The position numbers were made by a program, and so were the translations under genes. This document shows positions 21,451 through 25,160 of a stretch of DNA of 25,160 nt, piece by piece. The stretch covers positions 1 through 25,160 of the IMG/VR virus record IMGVR_UViG_3300000115_000175. One strand, 5' to 3'. The notes beneath the pieces are model-generated. The model made no database searches. It was not told the DNA's origin and was given only the letters and a program-made list of their open reading frames with translations. This DNA is from a virus. How positions within the stretch are numbered: the first letter of the stretch is position 1; every line of letters starts with the position of its first letter.

Positions 21451-23934
21451 ATGGCAGAAAGAATCGTAAGTCCTGGTGTCTTTACGCGAGAACGTGACCT
21501 TTCTTTTCTACCTCAAGGAATTGCTGACATAGGAGCGGCGATTGTAGGACCTACAGTTAAAGGCCCCGCTTTCGTACCTACTATGATTAGTAACTTCTCT
21601 GAGTTTGAAGAGATGTTTGGTTCAACGGATGACCGTTTTTACACACCTTACGCTGTAGAACAATATCTACGAAGTGCTGGAACCGTAACAATCGTTAGGG
21701 TTTTAAATACTGGTGGATATTCAGCGGACTTAGTTCAAATACAATTAAGTGGTAGTGCACTTAGTGGTTCAACCGTTGGTGTAGCTAGAAAGACTTTAGC
21801 TATATTAGCACCATCTCGTGGTGGTTCATCTGGAACTGTGAGATTAGACGGATGTAGTATTACTCAAAATCCAACAACTTTTGGTGGTGATTATGAGAAA
21901 TTTACATTAGTTGTTAGTGGAAGTAATTTTGGTGCAAAAGGTGTATCAGCATTCACAACAACCGTATCCTTTAACACAGGAAGTACAGATTACATTGGTG
22001 AGGTATTTAGTAGAGATGCACAAGTTCAGAAATCAGGTTTATCAACCGTAGGTGCGTATCTATATAAGAACTTCAAATATGCACAGAGTAATTTACCAAA
22101 TGCAGCACTATATGGTCAAGGTGGATACACTACAGCAGGAGCACTTACAAGTGGAACTGCTAACATAACCGCATCAGTAACAGCAGCAGGTTTTGGAACT
22201 GCAGATTTTACATCTCAGGCCTACGCCGAAGCAACAACACCTTACATACAATCTCAGTTAATTAACAAAGCAAGATATAATTTATTCAGAGTAAAAACTC
22301 GTTCTCATGGAACATTAGTTACTCAAAAATACAAAATTATTATTTTGAATGTTAAGAAAGCTGGTTCTATAGCAGGTAGTGATTATGGTTCATTCTCATT
22401 ACAAGTTAGACAGACAGGATTGGATGATAACGGATTGACAACTGATAATATCTTAGAACAATTTGATAATTGTAACTTTGACCCGAAAAGTACTAATTTC
22501 TTCGCTCGTAAGATTGGAGATAGGTATGTATCAATTGATTCAGATGGTAAATTAACTTACAATGGTGATTGGGATAATCGTTCCAAACATATTTACATCG
22601 ATCCTGATAACTACGCTGATATTAAGAATGGTTCAATACCAGTTACCTTAGTTCCAATGGGACACGCCGCACTTAGTAATACCGTTCCTGGAACAACAGA
22701 AGTTCCAGCTTGGGTATACAACACAAGTCAATCAAATGCACAAGGTGCTTTTGATAGTAATGTAGTGTTTGGTCATGATTTTGGTAATGCAGACGCTAAA
22801 GAATATTTAGCACCTATACCAACATCAGCTGGAAGTGGTAATCATGTTACTATGAGTCTTGAGGACTTCAATGGAAGTGCAGACGCAAGTGTAACAGGAA
22901 CTACATTCTCAGATGGTACTGAAAAAATCACATTGGCACTATCTAATATTAAACAGAGAAAGTTCGTTGTTCCATTTCAAGGTGGATTTGATGGAGATAA
23001 TCCTGCGAATCCTAAATTAACTGGAACTAACATCACAGCAGCTAATACAATGGGATTTGATATCTCATCAACATCAGCAGCTGGTTATACAGCATTTAAG
23101 AAAGCTATCAACGCAGTCAGTAATCCTGATGAATTTGATATCAATATGTTGGTAACTCCAGGTGTTATTCACGGATTACATCCAAGTATTACAAACCACG
23201 CTATTCAGAAAGCTGAAGAACGAGGTGATACATTTTTTATCTTGGATTCTGTAAAGTATGGTGATTCAATAGCAACTGCAACAGCAGCAATTGAAACATT
23301 AGATACCAATTACGCAGCAACCTATTATCCTTGGGTAAAGATTGTTGATAGAAACACAGCATTACCTGTATGGGTTCCGCCATCAGTAGTATTAGCTGGA
23401 ACTATCGCATTCACGGATAGAGTAGCTCATGAATGGTTCGCACCTGCTGGATTGAATCGTGGTGGTTTAACAACCGTAACAGAAGCTCAAACTCGTTTGA
23501 CACATGATGAACGAGATGAGTTGTATGAAGCAAGAGTTAATCCAATCGCATCCTTTCCTGGACAAGGTGTATGTGTATGGGGACAAAAGACCTTACAAGG
23601 TCGTCCATCAGCACTTGACCGAGTTAATGTAAGACGATTATTAATTAGATTGAAGAAGTTTATCGCATCATCTTCAAGATTCTTAGTATTCGAACAAAAC
23701 ACAGCAGGAACGAGGAATCGTTTCTTAAACATAGTGAATCCTTTCTTGGAATCAGTTCAATCCAATAGTGGTTTGTCTGCATTCAGAGTTGTTATGGATG
23801 ATACCAACAATACACCTGATGTCGTTGATAGAAATCAGTTGGTTGGTCAAATCTTTATTCAACCTACAAGAACTGCAGAGTTCATTGTGTTGGACTTCGT
23901 TGTCTTACCAACCGGAGCGACTTTCCCAAGTTAA
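21451..23934 (+). CDS. 18: Tail sheath protein gp18
   Basis: 827 residues (T4 gp18 is 659), GGGAG about 10 nt upstream. N-terminal AERIVSPGVFTRERDLSFLP and AAIVGPTVKGPAFVPTMISN are the sheath-family opening. The C-terminal part (KTLQGRPSALDRVNVRRLLI, NVRRLLIRLKKFIASSSRFL, FVVLPTGATF) carries the conserved core that forms the contractile lattice around the tube. Residues from about 95 to 480 hold Gly/Ser/Thr-rich β sequence not seen in T4 at that length, which would form extra outer domains. It is followed by a strong terminator and, after a promoter gap, by the tube gene, as in T4 (18-19). Confidence 0.94.
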   Translation: MAERIVSPGVFTRERDLSFLPQGIADIGAAIVGPTVKGPAFVPTMISNFSEFEEMFGSTDDRFYTPYAVEQYLRSAGTVTIVRVLNTGGYSADLVQIQLSGSALSGSTVGVARKTLAILAPSRGGSSGTVRLDGCSITQNPTTFGGDYEKFTLVVSGSNFGAKGVSAFTTTVSFNTGSTDYIGEVFSRDAQVQKSGLSTVGAYLYKNFKYAQSNLPNAALYGQGGYTTAGALTSGTANITASVTAAGFGTADFTSQAYAEATTPYIQSQLINKARYNLFRVKTRSHGTLVTQKYKIIILNVKKAGSIAGSDYGSFSLQVRQTGLDDNGLTTDNILEQFDNCNFDPKSTNFFARKIGDRYVSIDSDGKLTYNGDWDNRSKHIYIDPDNYADIKNGSIPVTLVPMGHAALSNTVPGTTEVPAWVYNTSQSNAQGAFDSNVVFGHDFGNADAKEYLAPIPTSAGSGNHVTMSLEDFNGSADASVTGTTFSDGTEKITLALSNIKQRKFVVPFQGGFDGDNPANPKLTGTNITAANTMGFDISSTSAAGYTAFKKAINAVSNPDEFDINMLVTPGVIHGLHPSITNHAIQKAEERGDTFFILDSVKYGDSIATATAAIETLDTNYAATYYPWVKIVDRNTALPVWVPPSVVLAGTIAFTDRVAHEWFAPAGLNRGGLTTVTEAQTRLTHDERDELYEARVNPIASFPGQGVCVWGQKTLQGRPSALDRVNVRRLLIRLKKFIASSSRFLVFEQNTAGTRNRFLNIVNPFLESVQSNSGLSAFRVVMDDTNNTPDVVDRNQLVGQIFIQPTRTAEFIVLDFVVLPTGATFPS

Positions 23935-23957
23935 TCTTAGGAAACAACTAAATAGAA

Positions 23958-23983
23958 AGCCCCTCTTAATTGAGGGGTTTTTT
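23958..23983 (+). terminator. Rho-independent terminator after the sheath gene
   Basis: CCCCTC (23960-23965), loop TTAATT, GAGGGG (23972-23977), then six T; flanking AAG adds weak pairing. The following ATTGCC matches the bases after the capsid terminator. Confidence 0.92.
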
Positions 23984-23994
23984 ATTGCCCTTTA

Positions 23995-24002
23995 TATTTA
24001 TA
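23995..24002 (+). promoter_or_regulatory. Candidate late promoter motif TATTTATA
   Basis: TTATATTTATATATGAG, 11 nt after the sheath terminator T-run. It is the first of two such motifs in this gap. Confidence 0.42.
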
Positions 24003-24084
24003 TATGAGAGTAGAATAATAAAACTTCAATAAAACTTCTAAAATTAAGTTTTTAAGTTAATTGAGTGTTTTTTATAATAAATGA

Positions 24085-24092
24085 TATTTATA
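24085..24092 (+). promoter_or_regulatory. Candidate late promoter motif TATTTATA
   Basis: TGATATTTATATAAG, 38 nt before the tube start at 24131. Between the two motifs lie direct copies of AAAACTTC (24020 and 24031) and an inverted AAGTTTT (24046). Confidence 0.45.
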
Positions 24093-24130
24093 TAAGAATA
24101 GAGACATCCTTAAAATTATGGAGAAATGAA

Positions 24131-24622
24131 ATGCCAGACTTATTAGATCCTTCAGAAATAATGTTCACACCGTTTGAACCAAAAACGAAGAACAGATACA
24201 TTATGTACATCGAAGGAATCCCTTCTTACTTAATTAAGACAGCTAATAGACCAACTATTGCCTTCGAGACTATTGAACTCGACCATATCAATGTAAAACG
24301 ATATATTAAAGGTAAGGGAGCTTGGGAAGAATTAGAAATTACACTTTATGATCCTGTAGTTCCAAGTGGAGCACAAGCAGTTATGGAGTGGGTTAGATTA
24401 TCACACGAATCAGTAACGGGTCGTGATGGGTATTCTGATTTTTATAAGAAAGATGTTACTTTTAATGTTTTAGGACCTGTCGGTGACAAGGTTGAAGAAT
24501 GGACATTGAAAGGAACTTACATTTCTAACGCAACATTTGGTGATTTAGATTGGGCAAACGCAACAGATCCAGTTGATATCACATTGACTCTTAGATACGA
24601 CTACGCAATACTACAATTCTAA
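24131..24622 (+). CDS. 19: Tail tube protein gp19
   Basis: 163 residues from ATG 24131, the same length as T4 gp19; the frame opens further upstream (24065), but GGAGA at 24120-24124 and length favour 24131. Pattern: KNRYIMYIEGIPSYLIKTAN, RPTIAFETIELDHINVKRYI, KGAWEELEITLYDPVVPSGA, WVRLSHESVTGRDGYSDF, VEEWTLKGTYISNATFGDLD, ATDPVDITLTLRYDYAIL. It follows the T4 gp19 layout (NRKINVAGDRTFDDWTVTVM, EIEIKGLWPTNVGELQLDWD, VTLALDY). The subunits form the hexameric inner tube inside the sheath. The gene's position after the sheath gene confirms the call. Confidence 0.93.
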   Translation: MPDLLDPSEIMFTPFEPKTKNRYIMYIEGIPSYLIKTANRPTIAFETIELDHINVKRYIKGKGAWEELEITLYDPVVPSGAQAVMEWVRLSHESVTGRDGYSDFYKKDVTFNVLGPVGDKVEEWTLKGTYISNATFGDLDWANATDPVDITLTLRYDYAILQF

Positions 24623-24700
24623 TTTAGTCTAAATACAAAAACTTTATAATAGGTCTGGCAATCTGTTATATTAAAGAAGTGAGGTTATAATCACAAACAT

Positions 24701-24715
24701 ACTAATCAAATTAGT
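24701..24715 (+). promoter_or_regulatory. Hairpin directly before a ribosome binding site
   Basis: ACTAAT/ATTAGT with a 3-nt loop lies 2 nt before AGGAG (24718-24722) of the hub gene. It may keep that ribosome site exposed or modulate it; as a 6-bp AT-rich stem it could be chance. Confidence 0.3.
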
Positions 24716-24728
24716 TAGGAGAAAATAA

Positions 24729-25160
24729 ATGGCTGACGAGAAACGAAAGTTTCCAACAGAAGTCGTAGATTTGCCTTCTAAAGGCCTATTGTATCCAAAA
24801 GACCATCCATGTTCGGGTGGAACTATTGAAATAAAATACATGACGGCTAAAGAAGAAGATATATTGACTTCTCGTAACCTTATTCAAAAGGGAATCGTTT
24901 TGGATAAGTTGATGGAAAGTGTCATTATAGATTCTAATGTCAAACTTGATGATTTACTATTAGGTGACAAGAATGCTGTAATGATAGCAACTCGTATATT
25001 AGGATATGGTAAAGACTACACCGTAGATTTACAGGATCCTGATTCGGGTGAAAAACAACAAGAAACATTTGATTTAACACAAATCAAAGATAAAGAAATT
25101 GATGAAAAACTATTTAAAGGCGGTAAGAATGAATTTACATTTGACCTACCTACTTCAAAG
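24729..25160 (+). CDS. 26: Baseplate hub protein, gp26-like (partial, runs off the window)
   Basis: 144 codons seen from ATG 24729 with no stop, AGGAG at 24718-24722. The N-terminus FPTEVVDLPSKGLLYPKDHP, then GGTIEIKYMTAKEEDILTS, LIQKGIVLDKLMESVI and KLDDLLLGDKNAVMIATRIL, GYGKDYTVDL is the pattern annotated in marine T4-like phages as gp26 baseplate hub subunit (the T4_baseplate family). gp26 helps start assembly of the hub from which the tube grows. The pairing with tube and sheath genes is consistent. The gp26 name rests on recall of the family and the N-terminal part only. Confidence 0.8.
   Translation, partial: MADEKRKFPTEVVDLPSKGLLYPKDHPCSGGTIEIKYMTAKEEDILTSRNLIQKGIVLDKLMESVIIDSNVKLDDLLLGDKNAVMIATRILGYGKDYTVDLQDPDSGEKQQETFDLTQIKDKEIDEKLFKGGKNEFTFDLPTSK

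Noticed and set aside
23768-24007. 79-codon plus-strand frame over the sheath gene end
   Set aside because: Out of frame with the conserved sheath C-terminus and running through the terminator.
24065-24130. Upstream extension of the tail tube gene (ATG 24065)
   Set aside because: The extra 22 residues have no ribosome site and would overlap the promoter motif; ATG 24131 has GGAGA and gives the T4 length of 163.

Overview
The window reads as part of the virion structural region of an AT-rich, T4-like contractile-tailed phage (a distant 'exo-T-even' myovirus), probably aquatic. All supported genes are on the + strand and tightly packed, often with 1-17 nt overlaps. The T4-type anchors are a prohead scaffold (gp22-like), major capsid protein (gp23), neck proteins (gp13- and gp14-like), tail terminator (gp15-like), tail sheath (gp18), tail tube (gp19) and a gp26-like baseplate hub protein cut by the window end. 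The host cannot be named from the sequence; a phage-encoded ribosomal protein bS21 and the AT-rich base composition fit an aquatic bacterium. Layout, 1-5.6 kb: a head-interior block. Four or five consecutive proteins begin with a short Leu/Lys-rich peptide ending in Glu near residue 10, like the capsid-targeting sequence of T4 internal proteins. They are mosaics of small basic, Cys-bearing modules joined by ES(V/M/T)xE linkers that resemble prohead-protease sites. The block ends with a bS21 gene starting at TTG. 5.6-9.4 kb: scaffold, capsid and a small putative head-surface protein. The scaffold leader holds five perfect inverted repeats in a row, and the small protein's leader holds two near-identical hairpins with pairing-preserving differences. 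9.5-13.7 kb: neck and tail terminator; the terminator protein carries a fibre-like extension whose C-terminal domain recurs in the next gene. 13.7-21.3 kb: a fibre/decoration block with a PAP2-family phosphatase, a zinc-ribbon protein, several Ser/Gly/Thr-rich virion proteins, two fibre genes sharing an N-terminal anchor (one ending in an S74 self-cleaving chaperone domain) and small unknown proteins. 21.4-25.2 kb: sheath, tube and hub. Transcription is probably organised by strong GC-stem terminators and a recurrent TATTTATA motif found in most gene-start gaps, three times about 10 nt after a terminator; this may be the late promoter. Relative to T4 (13-14-15-16-17-18-19-20-67-68-21-22-23) the order is rearranged: capsid genes precede the neck genes, the terminase genes are absent between 15 and 18, and a roughly 8 kb fibre block sits there instead. 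No tRNA, rRNA, CRISPR or insertion sequence was seen, and no gene-free stretch exceeds about 215 bases.
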